A stretch of 64,000 bases of DNA from the NCBI RefSeq assembly GCF_030159255.1, contig NZ_BSCT01000015.1, forward strand, positions 95,897 to 159,896, given 5' to 3'. This DNA comes from Bradyrhizobium sp. SSBR45G (GTDB lineage Bacteria; Pseudomonadota; Alphaproteobacteria; Rhizobiales; Xanthobacteraceae). How positions within the stretch are numbered: position 1 is the first letter of the stretch; each line of letters starts with the position of its first letter. The notes under the pieces were generated by a model, which was given only the letters and a program-made list of their open reading frames with translations, did not search any database and had not been told where the DNA came from. The translations under genes were made by a program, and so were the position numbers. Below, in pieces: positions 1 through 8,810 of this stretch.

Positions 1-2
1 TT

Positions 3-1490
3 GCACTGGCCAAGCTGCTGGCCGCGACGCCGCTCGCGGAGAAGTTTTCCCGGCGATTTTTGCGGGAGACGATGGTCTTTCCGTTTCAATCCGCCCACCA
101 GAGGCCATGTCTTGCGGTCGCAGACCCACGCGACACTGCGACTGCGCGTGCCGCGGAGCTGGTGTTCGGCGGCCCGATCGAGCTGGTCGTCGCCTCTGCT
201 GAGGACATTGCCACTGCGCTGAACCGGCTGACCGGCGATGACGAAGTCCCGGCTCGCAGCGAAGCGGCGCAGCCGCAGCTGCGCGAAGACGACATTGAGA
301 GCCTGCGCGATCTTGCCACCGGTGCGCCGGTGGTGCGTGCCGTCAATGACCTGTTTGAACAGGCGGTCGAACTGCGCGCCAGCGACATCCATGTCGAGGC
401 GATGCGCAGCGGCCTGTCGGTCCGGATGCGGGTCGATGGCTTGCTGAAGCCGGTCCCTGAGCCGTCCGGCGTGCTGCCCCAGGCGGTCATCTCGCGGATC
501 AAGATCGTCGCCGGGCTGAACATTGCGGAACGGCGCCTGCCTCAGGACGGCGCCGCGCGGCTGCGCATCGGTCGTCTCGAGCTGGATGTGCGCGTCGCCG
601 TGATGCCGACCCAGTATGGCGAGTCGGCGGTGATACGGCTGCTGCCGAAGGATCGCGGGCTGCTGTCGATCGAGAAGCTCGGCTTTGCCTCGCACGATGA
701 TCGATCGCTGCGCCGGCTGCTGGCGTTGCCGCACGGCATGATCGTGATCTGCGGGCCGACCGGCAGCGGCAAGACCACGACGCTTGCGACCGCCTTGTCG
801 ATGCTCAACGAGCCGACGCGGAAGATCCTCACCATCGAGGATCCGGTCGAATATGAGATCCCGGGCATCAACCAGTCGCAGGTCAAGCCGGCCATCGGAC
901 TGACCTTCGCCTCCGCCCTGCGATCGTTCGTGCGGCAGGATCCCGACGTCATCATGGTCGGCGAGGTGCGCGACAGCGAGACCGCCCATGTCGCGGTTCA
1001 TGCCGCTTTGACGGGCCATCTGGTGCTGACGACGCTGCACACCGAGAACGCCGCGGCGGCCGTGCCGCGGCTGCTCGATCTCGGCGTCGAGGACTTTCTG
1101 CTCCGCTCGACGCTCCGGGCGGTGATCGCGCAGCGACTGGTCCGCAGGCTGTGTGCGCGCTGCCGCTCGCAGCGGGTGCTGAGCGCCGACGATCTCTGCG
1201 CAGACCCGCGCTATGCCGCGGTCGGCTTCGATGCCGGCGAGACGGTGTATGAGCCGGCAGGATGCGACAGCTGCGGTGGCACCGGTTATCGTGGTCGGCT
1301 CGGCATCTTCGAGATTTTGGAGCTCAACCAGGAGATCCGATCGCTGATCCAGGGGGCGACCGATGCCGGCATGATCGACCGTGCCGCCGTCCGCAGCGGC
1401 ATGACGACGATGCTCGATGATGGAATCGCAAAGTGCCGGGCCGGCGTGACGTCGGTCGCGGAGATCTTGCGCGTGACGACGTTAAGGTGA
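3..1490 (+). CDS. gspE: Type II secretion ATPase GspE (5' end outside window)
   Basis: Cytoplasmic hexameric ATPase that powers pseudopilus assembly in type II secretion. The reading frame is open from the left edge; the first in-frame start (TTG at 60) is too late, because the codons before it encode typical GspE N-terminal sequence, so the gene begins outside the window. About 495 residues are visible. The Walker A motif GPTGSGKTTT is near visible residue 250, followed by the EDPVEYE and GEVRDSET blocks. The zinc-binding tetracysteine is intact (CARC near 383, CDSC near 420). The stop is 4 bp before gspF. A GspD secretin is not in the window and may lie upstream. Confidence 0.95.
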   Translation, partial: ALAKLLAATPLAEKFSRRFLRETMVFPFQSAHQRPCLAVADPRDTATARAAELVFGGPIELVVASAEDIATALNRLTGDDEVPARSEAAQPQLREDDIESLRDLATGAPVVRAVNDLFEQAVELRASDIHVEAMRSGLSVRMRVDGLLKPVPEPSGVLPQAVISRIKIVAGLNIAERRLPQDGAARLRIGRLELDVRVAVMPTQYGESAVIRLLPKDRGLLSIEKLGFASHDDRSLRRLLALPHGMIVICGPTGSGKTTTLATALSMLNEPTRKILTIEDPVEYEIPGINQSQVKPAIGLTFASALRSFVRQDPDVIMVGEVRDSETAHVAVHAALTGHLVLTTLHTENAAAAVPRLLDLGVEDFLLRSTLRAVIAQRLVRRLCARCRSQRVLSADDLCADPRYAAVGFDAGETVYEPAGCDSCGGTGYRGRLGIFEILELNQEIRSLIQGATDAGMIDRAAVRSGMTTMLDDGIAKCRAGVTSVAEILRVTTLR

Positions 1491-1494
1491 GCCG

Positions 1495-2709
1495 GTGAGC
1501 AAGTTCCGCTATCGCGCATTGACCGAAAAGGGCGACGTCGTGCACGGCACGATCTCGGCGGCGACGGCCAAGGACGTGATCGACCGCATCGAGTATCTGC
1601 GGCTGCTGCCGATCGAGACGATTGAGGAAAGGGCGGCAAGCTCCGTCACCCGTGACATGCTGGCCTGGCTCGGCGGTCCGACGCAGGCTGATGTCACGAC
1701 GTTCACGCGCGACCTGGCGCTGTTGCTGAAGGCCGGTGCACGGCTTGAGGATTCCCTCGAACTTTTGGCTGGCGACGCCGACATCGGACGGCTGCGTCCG
1801 ATCGTCAGCCGGCTGCGGTCCAGCATTCTCGCCGGAGAAAGCCTTGCCGACGCGCTGGCGCATCATCCTTCGCAATTTCCCGCAATGTACCTGGCGCTGG
1901 TGCGGGTCGGCGAAGCCTCGGGAAGTCTCGATCACGTCCTCGACGTGCTCGGCGCCGAGCGGGCGCGCGCGGAAGCGATGCGTCGCAAGCTCAGCGACGC
2001 CATGCAATACCCGCTGTTTGTCTTGATCGCCGCTGCGCTGGTCATGCTGTTCTTCGTCCTGTTCGTGCTGCCGCAGTTCTCGGCCGTGCTGCGCGACTTC
2101 GGTGCCAGGACCGACGCGACCATCAACACGTTTCTCGATATCTCCGATTTCGTGCGCGGCAATGGCGCCGCGCTTGCGATCTCGGCGAGCGCGGTCATCG
2201 CTGCAGGCCTTCTGCTGTTCAGTCGGGCCAGCGTCCGTGCTGCGTTGATCGCGCAGCTCTGCCGGCTGCCGGGCCTCGCGACAGTGTTCCGGTCATATCG
2301 TACGAGTGTGTTCTGCCGCAATCTGGCGATCCTGCTCGGCAGCGGCCTGACCTTGACCGCGACCTTGCGCATCCTGGTCGACATCATGTCGGTCACCGGC
2401 AACGGGGGCGAGTGGAGCGCTGCGGCCGACCGCGTGCGCCATGGCGGCAAGCTGTCGGAGGCGCTGGCGGCGGCGAACATCCTGCCGGCCATGGCGACCC
2501 GTATGATCCGGATCGGCGAGGAGACCGGGCAGGTGCCGGTCCTTGCCGGCAGAATTGCTGAATTCTACGAGGCCAAGCTGCAACGCCACCTCGATCGCAT
2601 CGTGGGCATCGTTGGTCCTGCGGCAATCATTCTCATCAGCACCGTCGTGGGCGGCCTCATTGTTTCGGTGATGTCCGCGCTGCTGTCGGTCACTCAACTC
2701 GTCGGCTAA
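1495..2709 (+). CDS. gspF: Type II secretion inner-membrane platform protein GspF
   Basis: Polytopic platform protein that connects the GspE ATPase to the pseudopilus. 404 residues, the usual family length, with two tandem T2SSF domains and hydrophobic helices near residues 175-200, 225-245 and at the C-terminus (about 370-400). It starts with GTG right after the gspE stop; the N-terminal sequence MSKFRYRALTEKG is the family signature for the start. It sits between gspE and gspG in a compact operon. Confidence 0.95.
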   Translation: MSKFRYRALTEKGDVVHGTISAATAKDVIDRIEYLRLLPIETIEERAASSVTRDMLAWLGGPTQADVTTFTRDLALLLKAGARLEDSLELLAGDADIGRLRPIVSRLRSSILAGESLADALAHHPSQFPAMYLALVRVGEASGSLDHVLDVLGAERARAEAMRRKLSDAMQYPLFVLIAAALVMLFFVLFVLPQFSAVLRDFGARTDATINTFLDISDFVRGNGAALAISASAVIAAGLLLFSRASVRAALIAQLCRLPGLATVFRSYRTSVFCRNLAILLGSGLTLTATLRILVDIMSVTGNGGEWSAAADRVRHGGKLSEALAAANILPAMATRMIRIGEETGQVPVLAGRIAEFYEAKLQRHLDRIVGIVGPAAIILISTVVGGLIVSVMSALLSVTQLVG

Positions 2710-2715
2710 CAGAAG

Positions 2716-3210
2716 ATGAACCATCAGATGAAACACGCAGGGATTATCGGCATGGCCCGACGGGCTCGTGGCGCACGTCACGAGGCCCAGCGCGGCTTTA
2801 CGCTGGTCGAGATGCTGGTCGTCATCGCCATCATCGGAATGATCATGGGGCTGATTGGTCCGCGTGTGCTGACCTCCTTGAATGAATCCCGCGTCAAGAC
2901 GGCGCGGATTCAGATCCAGAGCTTCTCGAGCGCGCTCGATCTGTTCTATCTCGACACCGGACGCTACCCGACCACGTCGGAAGGTCTGGCTGCGCTGGTC
3001 CGGCCGGCCGCGACGATTCCGGGCTGGGCCGGACCGTATCTCAAAGGCGGCAACGTTCCGAGCGATCCCTGGAGCCACGCCTATGCCTATCGATCGCCCG
3101 GACAGCAGGTGCCCTACGAGATCGTATCGTATGGGGCGGACGGACAGGAAGGGGGCGTGGATCTCGCCGCTGACATCTCGTCGTCGTCGACCACCGTCGG
3201 GGTGAGATAG
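2716..3210 (+). CDS. gspG: Major pseudopilin GspG
   Basis: Main subunit of the type II secretion pseudopilus. The prepilin peptidase site is G|FTLVEMLVV with the conserved Glu at +5, after a long basic leader of about 27 residues. The globular part contains the GspG signature for a tyrosine, proline and glycine-rich loop (YLDTGRYPTTSEGLAAL) and the DPWS/YxYxSPG calcium-loop region. It lies 6 bp after gspF and 1 bp before gspH. The leader is longer than usual, and ATG codons at 2731 or 2752 could be the true start. Confidence 0.94.
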   Translation: MNHQMKHAGIIGMARRARGARHEAQRGFTLVEMLVVIAIIGMIMGLIGPRVLTSLNESRVKTARIQIQSFSSALDLFYLDTGRYPTTSEGLAALVRPAATIPGWAGPYLKGGNVPSDPWSHAYAYRSPGQQVPYEIVSYGADGQEGGVDLAADISSSSTTVGVR

Positions 3211-3211
3211 C

Positions 3212-3685
3212 ATGGCCGGCCGTGACGGCCGCGAGGCCGGCTTCACTCTGATCGAGGTGGTCTGCGTGCTCGCGATCGTCGGGCTGCTGGCGGCCGTGCT
3301 GCTGCCTGCGGTTTCAAGGCGCACCTCGCGGCCGCATCTGGAAGCCTATGCGATCGAGGTTGCGGCGCTGCTGAAGGCCGATCGGAATGCCGCCATCCGG
3401 CGCGGGGGCGAGGTCACGACGCGGATTGATGCGCAGGCGCGGGTGATCCGCTCCAGCACGAGCGGACAAGTGGTTCGTCTGCCAGACGACGTGCGGTTCG
3501 AGACGGTCCTGCCGCGCAACTGCGACGAGCGGCCCGCGCTCCAGACCATCAGCTTCTTCGGCTCAGGCATGTCGTGCGGTGGTGTCATCACGCTCACGCA
3601 TGACAATGCCGGCTACGACATTCGCGTGAATTGGCTGACCGGAAGGATCGAAGTTGCGTCGAATGCTGACCACGCCAAGCGATAG
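3212..3685 (+). CDS. gspH: Minor pseudopilin GspH
   Basis: Minor pseudopilin of the secretion pseudopilus. It has a short basic leader, a prepilin cleavage site G|FTLIEVVCVL with Glu at +5, one N-terminal hydrophobic helix, then a beta-rich domain of about 120 residues. The C-terminal block GYDIRVNWLTGRIEV is typical of GspH. The ATG lies 1 bp after the gspG stop; the 3' end overlaps the start region of gspI. Confidence 0.88.
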   Translation: MAGRDGREAGFTLIEVVCVLAIVGLLAAVLLPAVSRRTSRPHLEAYAIEVAALLKADRNAAIRRGGEVTTRIDAQARVIRSSTSGQVVRLPDDVRFETVLPRNCDERPALQTISFFGSGMSCGGVITLTHDNAGYDIRVNWLTGRIEVASNADHAKR

Positions 3686-4070
3686 ATCGAGCGCAGGATT
3701 TACCCTGCTCGAGACACTGGTGGCGCTCGCGATCGTGGCGGTGTCGCTTGTCGCCATTGCCGCGCTGATGGGATCTTCCGCGCGCGGCAGCCGAAGGCTG
3801 GAGCAGCATGTCGCGCTGGTGCAGGCGGGCTACAATGCGCTGTGGCTGGCCTTTCCGTCGCGTTCACTCTCGCCGTCTCTGGCTCAGTCCGGCGAGTCGA
3901 TGGCGCACGCCTGGCGCGCGCAGGCGCAGCCGTTCGCGATCGATGTCGGCGCGCCCGGCAATGCGTCCGTCTGGCTGCCGCAGAAGATCCTGGTCCAGGT
4001 TCGCTCGCCCTCGGGCGCGACCATGGAGCTGGAGACGATCCGTCTGTTTCGGAAGCAGGCCGAGCGATGA
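3663..4070 (+). CDS. gspI: Minor pseudopilin GspI
   Basis: Minor pseudopilin, a partner of GspJ and GspK in the pseudopilus tip. Prepilin motif G|FTLLETLVALAIVAVSL with Glu at +5 near residue 13. About 135 residues, normal for the family. An in-frame TTG at 3654 could serve as the start; the ATG at 3663 is preferred because it leaves a leader of normal length. It overlaps gspH by about 23 bp and its TGA overlaps the gspJ ATG (ATGA). Confidence 0.87.
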   Translation: MLTTPSDRSSAGFTLLETLVALAIVAVSLVAIAALMGSSARGSRRLEQHVALVQAGYNALWLAFPSRSLSPSLAQSGESMAHAWRAQAQPFAIDVGAPGNASVWLPQKILVQVRSPSGATMELETIRLFRKQAER

Positions 4071-4771
4071 CGAGGGAAGCCAACGATCCTCAGTCGGGCT
4101 TCACCTTGATCGAGGCTCTCGCCGCGATGGCGCTGATGGGGCTGCTCGTGTCGGCGCTGGCTGTGATCACCTCGCATTGGTTGCCCAACTGGGATCGCGG
4201 CCTGCGTCGCATCCAGGGCAGTGAGTCCGTGAGCGTCGCCCTCGACCGCATCAGCGCGGATATTGCAGCGTCTGAATTCATCCGGCCCGACGGTCAGACC
4301 AAATCCGTGTTGTTCGATGGATCCGAGACGTCGATCACCTTCGTGCGGATCTCGCTTGGACCGAAAGGCGGCCGCGGCCTCGACCTGGTCCGCGTCGCCG
4401 GAGCAGGCGAGGGCGATGGCGCCGTGGTGACGCGAAAGCGCGCGGCATTCGCGCCGGGCCGTTCATCGGACCGCGATTTGGTCGATCCGGTCGTGCTGCT
4501 GCAGGCGCCCTACCGGGTGTCGTTTGCCTATGCGGGTGCCGACCGGACCTGGACGTCGTCGTGGCGCAACGCCGAGAAGCTGCCGGCAGCCGTGCGGGTG
4601 ACCGTACGCAATGCAGGCGACGCGAGCACGCCCTCGGTCTCTCGCATTGCCGTCATCCATGTCTCGGCGCCGGCCGACAGCGTCTGCCGTCCCGCAGACA
4701 GCAGTTGCGATCGGCAGGCGCTGTCGGCCGACACCACCGTCGGGCGTGCCTCCGCGCGGTCGGAGCCATGA
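4067..4771 (+). CDS. gspJ: Minor pseudopilin GspJ
   Basis: Tip pseudopilin GspJ, about 234 residues. The start ATG overlaps the gspI stop. Prepilin site G|FTLIEALAAMAL with Glu at +5 follows a 10-residue leader. A longer in-frame extension upstream exists but would run through gspI out of frame and is not needed. The C-terminus has three cysteines in a Ser/Ala-rich tail. Its stop overlaps the gspK start (ATGA), which suggests translational coupling. Confidence 0.88.
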   Translation: MTREANDPQSGFTLIEALAAMALMGLLVSALAVITSHWLPNWDRGLRRIQGSESVSVALDRISADIAASEFIRPDGQTKSVLFDGSETSITFVRISLGPKGGRGLDLVRVAGAGEGDGAVVTRKRAAFAPGRSSDRDLVDPVVLLQAPYRVSFAYAGADRTWTSSWRNAEKLPAAVRVTVRNAGDASTPSVSRIAVIHVSAPADSVCRPADSSCDRQALSADTTVGRASARSEP

Positions 4772-5712
4772 CCATGCGCTGGCCGACACAGCCCCCGATC
4801 CCGGATCGTGATGATCGCGAAGGCGGCTTCATCCTCGTAGCGGTGTTGTGGATCCTGATCTCACTGGCCGGATTGGCTGGGGCGCTGTCGGTGTATCTCG
4901 TCAGCACCGTCCAACGGCTGTCGCTCGATGATGCGCGCCTGCGATCGGCCGCGCTGGCCTCGGCAAGCCTGGAGCTCGCCGCCTACAAATTGTCCTCCGC
5001 GCCGAAATCGCAACGGCCACCCGCAGGGGCTTTTTCATTCCGGCTCGATCATGCGCAGGTGTCGGTCACGTTCCGCTCGGAAGGTGCCCGCGTCGATCTC
5101 AATCACGCGTCCAAGCAGATGCTGGCCAACCTGTTTGGCGTGCTCGGCGCCAGTGCAGACAAGGCCGGAGAGTATGCCGAAAGGATCATCGGTTGGCGGA
5201 CGCCGCTGACCGAGACGGCGTCGGACGGCGAGCGCGACCTCTACCGGACAGCCGGCGTGGACTACGTGCCGCGCGGTGCGCCGTTCGCCAATAGCGAGGA
5301 GCTTCGGCTGGTGCTCAATCTGCCGTCGGCGCTGGCCGACAAGGCGATGCCCTTCGTGACCGTCTTCAGCGGCCGGCGCGAGATCGATGCGCTGGAGGCC
5401 GCGCCCGAGGTGGTGGCTGCGCTGCCCGGGATGACGCAGGATCTGTTGAAGAGCTTCCTCGAGCAGCGCACCGGCCTGCGCCGCGACGGTCGATCGGTCG
5501 CGTCAGCGCTCGGACCGGCCCGTGCCGGCGCGACCCTGGACGTCGGCGATGCCGTCCGGGTGTGGATTACCATCGGCTTCGACGCCGGTCGCCGGACCGC
5601 AGTCGAGGCCGTCATCCTGCTCGGCGATGGCGACGACCCGTACCAGATCCTCGCTTGGCGCGACGATGCCGGAAATCCCGCAATGCTCAGGTCGTCAGGA
5701 AGGGCGATGTGA
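4768..5712 (+). CDS. gspK: Minor pseudopilin GspK
   Basis: Largest tip pseudopilin, about 314 residues. Cleavage motif GG|FILVAVLWILISL lacks the +5 Glu, which is the normal condition for GspK. The body contains the SAM-like helical domain: the VDLNHASKQML stretch and the later ALPGMTQDLLKSFLEQR stretch match the repeats seen in this family. The start ATG overlaps the gspJ stop. The stop TGA abuts three consecutive ATG codons of the next gene. Confidence 0.88.
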   Translation: MTMRWPTQPPIPDRDDREGGFILVAVLWILISLAGLAGALSVYLVSTVQRLSLDDARLRSAALASASLELAAYKLSSAPKSQRPPAGAFSFRLDHAQVSVTFRSEGARVDLNHASKQMLANLFGVLGASADKAGEYAERIIGWRTPLTETASDGERDLYRTAGVDYVPRGAPFANSEELRLVLNLPSALADKAMPFVTVFSGRREIDALEAAPEVVAALPGMTQDLLKSFLEQRTGLRRDGRSVASALGPARAGATLDVGDAVRVWITIGFDAGRRTAVEAVILLGDGDDPYQILAWRDDAGNPAMLRSSGRAM

Positions 5713-6815
5713 TGATGATGGCAACGAGAGTACGCCGCGAACTCGCAGCCTGGATCGGCTCGGTCGCCGCGATCATCGTGGATATGATCGGCCGGCTCAA
5801 TCTCAAGCCGCCGATCCAGTTGATCGAAACCGAGCGCAATGTCTTCATCCTGCGGATGATCGCGCGACCCGGCCGATCGTCGCTGCCGGACTGTCACGTC
5901 CTCATGCCGGATGGCGAAGCGAGCGTTCCAGTGGTTTCCACGAGCTGGCAGGATCTCCTGCGCGGCAGCCGGATCGAGATCGTGCTGATGCCGGACCGCT
6001 TCCTGTGGAAGCCGATGGAGCTTCCCCGGCGCGCCGTCGAGTTTCTCGATGCCATGATCCGCTCGCAGCTCGATCGGTTGACGCCGTGGACGGCGCATGA
6101 GGCGGTGTTCGGGAGCACGCCTCCAGTGGAGATATCGGGTGACCGTATTCGGACCACCGTGATCGCCGCGCCAAGGACGAGGTTCGATGCCCTCGTCGGG
6201 CTCGCCGAATCCTGGCGTGCCGGATCGGTCGTGCTGTTTGCCGCACCCGAGACCGCCCAGACTGCGGACGCAAGTGAGCTCGGCACGCCGAGCGCAACGA
6301 GGCTGACCGAGCAGCAACTGCGCGGGTCGCTCGATGTCGGACGCGTCAGCCGCATGCTGGCGGCCGTCCTGATGGTTGCTGCAATCGCGGCGACGCTGTC
6401 TCTCGCGGCGCGGAGCATCGTCGGAGAGCAGCTCGATGAACAGCAGCGGCTGCTGTCGCAGAAGATCTCGGAGCGGCGCGCAGCGCTGCGCCTCGATCTG
6501 GAAGGCAGCGACAGCGCTGCGTTGCGCGGTCTCCTGCGCCGCAAGCAGGCGACCGCCGCCGACGTCTTGGTGCTGGATGCCCTGTCGCGGGTGCTTCCGG
6601 ACAACACCTATGTGACCGAGCTGCGGATCGACAAGGACAAGCTGCAGATTGCGGGGACCAGCCAGGATGCCCCCGCGCTTGTCAGGCTGATCGAGCAGTC
6701 GGCCCACTTCACGCGCGCGACATTCTCCGCGCCGACGACACGTTCAGCCGATGAGTCCGGGGAGCGTTTCCGCATCGAAGCCGGCATCAAGCCGCATTTT
6801 GGACCTGGCACATGA
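5712..6815 (+). CDS. gspL: GspL-like type II secretion assembly protein
   Basis: Bitopic inner-membrane protein expected to bind GspE and GspM. 367 residues: an N-terminal cytoplasmic part (1-210), one membrane helix near 215-238 (MLAAVLMVAAIAATLSLAAR), a coiled segment, and a C-terminal periplasmic ferredoxin-like fold of the PilN/GspL type. Three successive ATG codons (5712, 5715, 5718) overlap the gspK stop and any could be used. Sequence similarity to enterobacterial GspL is low; the assignment rests on position, topology and the PilN-like C-terminus. Confidence 0.8.
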   Translation: MMMATRVRRELAAWIGSVAAIIVDMIGRLNLKPPIQLIETERNVFILRMIARPGRSSLPDCHVLMPDGEASVPVVSTSWQDLLRGSRIEIVLMPDRFLWKPMELPRRAVEFLDAMIRSQLDRLTPWTAHEAVFGSTPPVEISGDRIRTTVIAAPRTRFDALVGLAESWRAGSVVLFAAPETAQTADASELGTPSATRLTEQQLRGSLDVGRVSRMLAAVLMVAAIAATLSLAARSIVGEQLDEQQRLLSQKISERRAALRLDLEGSDSAALRGLLRRKQATAADVLVLDALSRVLPDNTYVTELRIDKDKLQIAGTSQDAPALVRLIEQSAHFTRATFSAPTTRSADESGERFRIEAGIKPHFGPGT

Positions 6816-7369
6816 GCACTGCGAAATTCCTCACAGGCACTCCCGCCCCGCCCTCGGTGGCCGCCTTGGCCTATGCCGGGCTGCTGCTCGTGCTGATCGC
6901 TGCGACGATGCTTCCGATCAAGAGCATGCTCGATCAGCGCGACGAGGTGGGCGCGCTGACCAGTACGCTTCGGTTGCTGGACGCACACAGCTTGATGCCG
7001 GCGCATCGGGATGGGGACGGTGCTGCCCGCATGGCTGGATCAGCCTTCCTCGAAGGTCCCACCGTCACCGTGGCCGGCGCGGCCCTGCTGCAGCGCCTCG
7101 GCGACGTGGTGACCCGCCACGGCGGCAGCGTTTCATCGTCGCAGCTCGATGTGCAAGGTCCCCGCGCCAAGGACGGTCAGATCAGCGCGACCGCGAATTT
7201 CGAAGCTGCTGAGTCCGCCCTGCAGCCCGTCCTGTACGACCTGGAGGCTGGAATGCCATGTCTGTTCGTCGATGAGCTGGTGGTCGAGGGCAACGGGTCA
7301 CCCGCGATATCCGGCGGCAAACTACGCGTCACGATCACGGTGTCCGGACAGTGGCAGGGCCCGCAATGA
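6812..7369 (+). CDS. gspM: GspM-like type II secretion protein
   Basis: Small bitopic inner-membrane protein, about 185 residues. One N-terminal membrane helix (VAALAYAGLLLVLIAATMLP, residues 13-33) is followed by a short coiled stretch and a periplasmic domain of the GspM_II/PilO type. It overlaps the gspL stop by 4 bp and the next gene start by 4 bp. In the secretion machine GspM pairs with GspL. Assignment from position and topology as much as sequence. Confidence 0.78.
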   Translation: MSTAKFLTGTPAPPSVAALAYAGLLLVLIAATMLPIKSMLDQRDEVGALTSTLRLLDAHSLMPAHRDGDGAARMAGSAFLEGPTVTVAGAALLQRLGDVVTRHGGSVSSSQLDVQGPRAKDGQISATANFEAAESALQPVLYDLEAGMPCLFVDELVVEGNGSPAISGGKLRVTITVSGQWQGPQ

Positions 7370-8043
7370 GGCGTCTCGTCAAACTTGGGGTCGCCGGCTG
7401 CTGCTGCGCCATCGCGGCGGCCTCGGCGTACGGCATCGCCGGATCGGCGGGGCATGATGTCGCCCGCCAGCCGTTCGCCGAGCCGGCCACACCGTCGCGT
7501 GACGCGCCGTTCACGGCGCGCACGCCAGTGAGGAGCGGCAATCCGCTATGGGCCATTCCGCTCGAGCAACTGTCGGAAACCCGGGAGCGGCCGATCTTCT
7601 CGCCGGCGCGGCGTCCTCCGCCGACCGATACGCCGCCGCCGGCCGTCGCGGCTGCGCCGGTCGTGCAGGAGCAGAGCGCACCGGAGCGGCCGCAGCTCTC
7701 GCTGGTCGGGACTGTCGTCAACGGCGACCGCGGTCTCGCCATCTTCCTCGATCCGGGCAGCAGGACTCCGCTGCGGATCAGAACCGGTGCGGACTATCAG
7801 GGCTGGACGCTGCGTCACGTCGAGGCGAGGTCGGCCACGCTGCAGAAGGGCGACGACCTCGCGGTCCTGTATTTCGCCTCGCCGTCAGGGCCGTCGGCCA
7901 ATCCGGTCGCCACCACGGTCGCCGACGTGCCGTCGACACCCACGGCGCCTCCGCTCGCCCAAGCGGGGCCGCCCTTCCTGTCGCCGGAATCGCGGCTGCT
8001 TCGGATGCATCAGCGGCAACGCTCTGGACGCCGACCACTGTGA
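7366..8043 (+). CDS. GspN/GspC-type general secretion protein
   Basis: Last gene of the secretion operon, 225 residues. Short N-terminal hydrophobic segment, then a proline-rich linker containing the motif ETRERPIFSPARRPPP, a hallmark of the GspC/GspN-type proteins of Bradyrhizobium-like operons. Next comes a homology-region-like beta domain (residues 105-180) with the pattern LVGTVVNGDRGLAIFLD. No PDZ domain is present. It probably links the inner-membrane platform to the secretin. The start ATG overlaps the gspM stop; longer starts are possible. Confidence 0.75.
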   Translation: MRRLVKLGVAGCCCAIAAASAYGIAGSAGHDVARQPFAEPATPSRDAPFTARTPVRSGNPLWAIPLEQLSETRERPIFSPARRPPPTDTPPPAVAAAPVVQEQSAPERPQLSLVGTVVNGDRGLAIFLDPGSRTPLRIRTGADYQGWTLRHVEARSATLQKGDDLAVLYFASPSGPSANPVATTVADVPSTPTAPPLAQAGPPFLSPESRLLRMHQRQRSGRRPL

Positions 8044-8072
8044 GGAACGAACGATCAGGGAATGTCGTATCG

Positions 8073-8098
8073 GCGGGGCGGCACCCCGCGGCGGCTTT
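8073..8098 (+). terminator. Weak terminator-like hairpin after the gsp operon
   Basis: GCGGGG at 8073-8078 pairs with CCCCGC at 8084-8089, with a 5-nt loop, followed by GGCGGCTTTC. The T-tract is short, so termination strength is uncertain. Confidence 0.35.
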
Positions 8099-8134
8099 CA
8101 TGGAGGTCGGTCTGGTCGTTGCTCCCAGCCGCCG

Positions 8135-8437
8135 TCAGCGCTTGCACAATCCGCTGGTCAGGACCCATCCTTTGTCGGTGAGAGCCGCGGAGACGATGTC
8201 GAAATAAAGCCGCTTGTCAGGATCGTCATCGGATACGAACGAGACCTGACACAGGAAACGACCGCTTTCGTCGCCCTTGTCGCATGTCGACTCGACGATC
8301 TTGAGTCCCTTGTCGTGGCGCACACCGGACGATGGCGCTTCCTGTTCATACGCCTTCTGGATGATCTCGGTCGTCGGCGCTCCACAGGCCATGCCGGCCA
8401 CGTTGCAAGCCCATGCGAGAACAGCAGCAAGCAGCAT
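8135..8437 (-). CDS. Small secreted protein, unknown function
   Basis: 100 residues with a clear signal peptide (MLLAAVLAWACNVAGMACG) and three further cysteines in the mature part. A strong ribosome site AAGGAG lies 7 bp before the ATG, which fixes the start. The mature region predicts a small beta-rich periplasmic domain (VSFVSDDDPDKRLYFDI). It is convergent with the secretion operon, so it is not part of it. I recognise no family; similar short secreted proteins are common in Bradyrhizobium. Confidence 0.8.
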   Translation of the reverse strand: MLLAAVLAWACNVAGMACGAPTTEIIQKAYEQEAPSSGVRHDKGLKIVESTCDKGDESGRFLCQVSFVSDDDPDKRLYFDIVSAALTDKGWVLTSGLCKR

Positions 8438-8810
8438 CCTTTGGTCTCCTTGGGGGCAGGTCGTGACAGATCGCCGGCAGAGAGTTCGGCTTGTTGCGGC
8501 AGGTCCGTACGACTAATCAGTTCTGATGCGAACGACGTGATTTGATTGTCGATTTTGTGTCGATCTTGTACGCCATGCGCACACCGCACGTGCGAGGCCG
8601 ACTTGTTAGATCGATTCTTAAAGGCTGGATCGCGATTCTCACAAAACGAAAGAAACGGTCACAAAGGAGACACCCGTCATTCTTAGCGACAAGAGGGGAG
8701 GGTGCGGGCGCACCAATCGCTGACGGCTCGAGCGAGACGCTCGTAAGCCGCGCCGGTCGGACCTGTATCGCATCGTAACGATCGTATCTCGAGTCAAATG
8801 GGGATCAGGC
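8438..8810. other. Divergent intergenic region
   Basis: 373 bp between the divergent small secreted protein and the multicopper oxidase. It must hold both promoters, but I see no convincing -35/-10 pair, operator palindrome or RNA structure. Confidence 0.4.

Noticed and set aside
1..222. Separate small gene at the left edge
   Set aside because: It is out of frame with gspE, whose coding clearly continues to the left edge.
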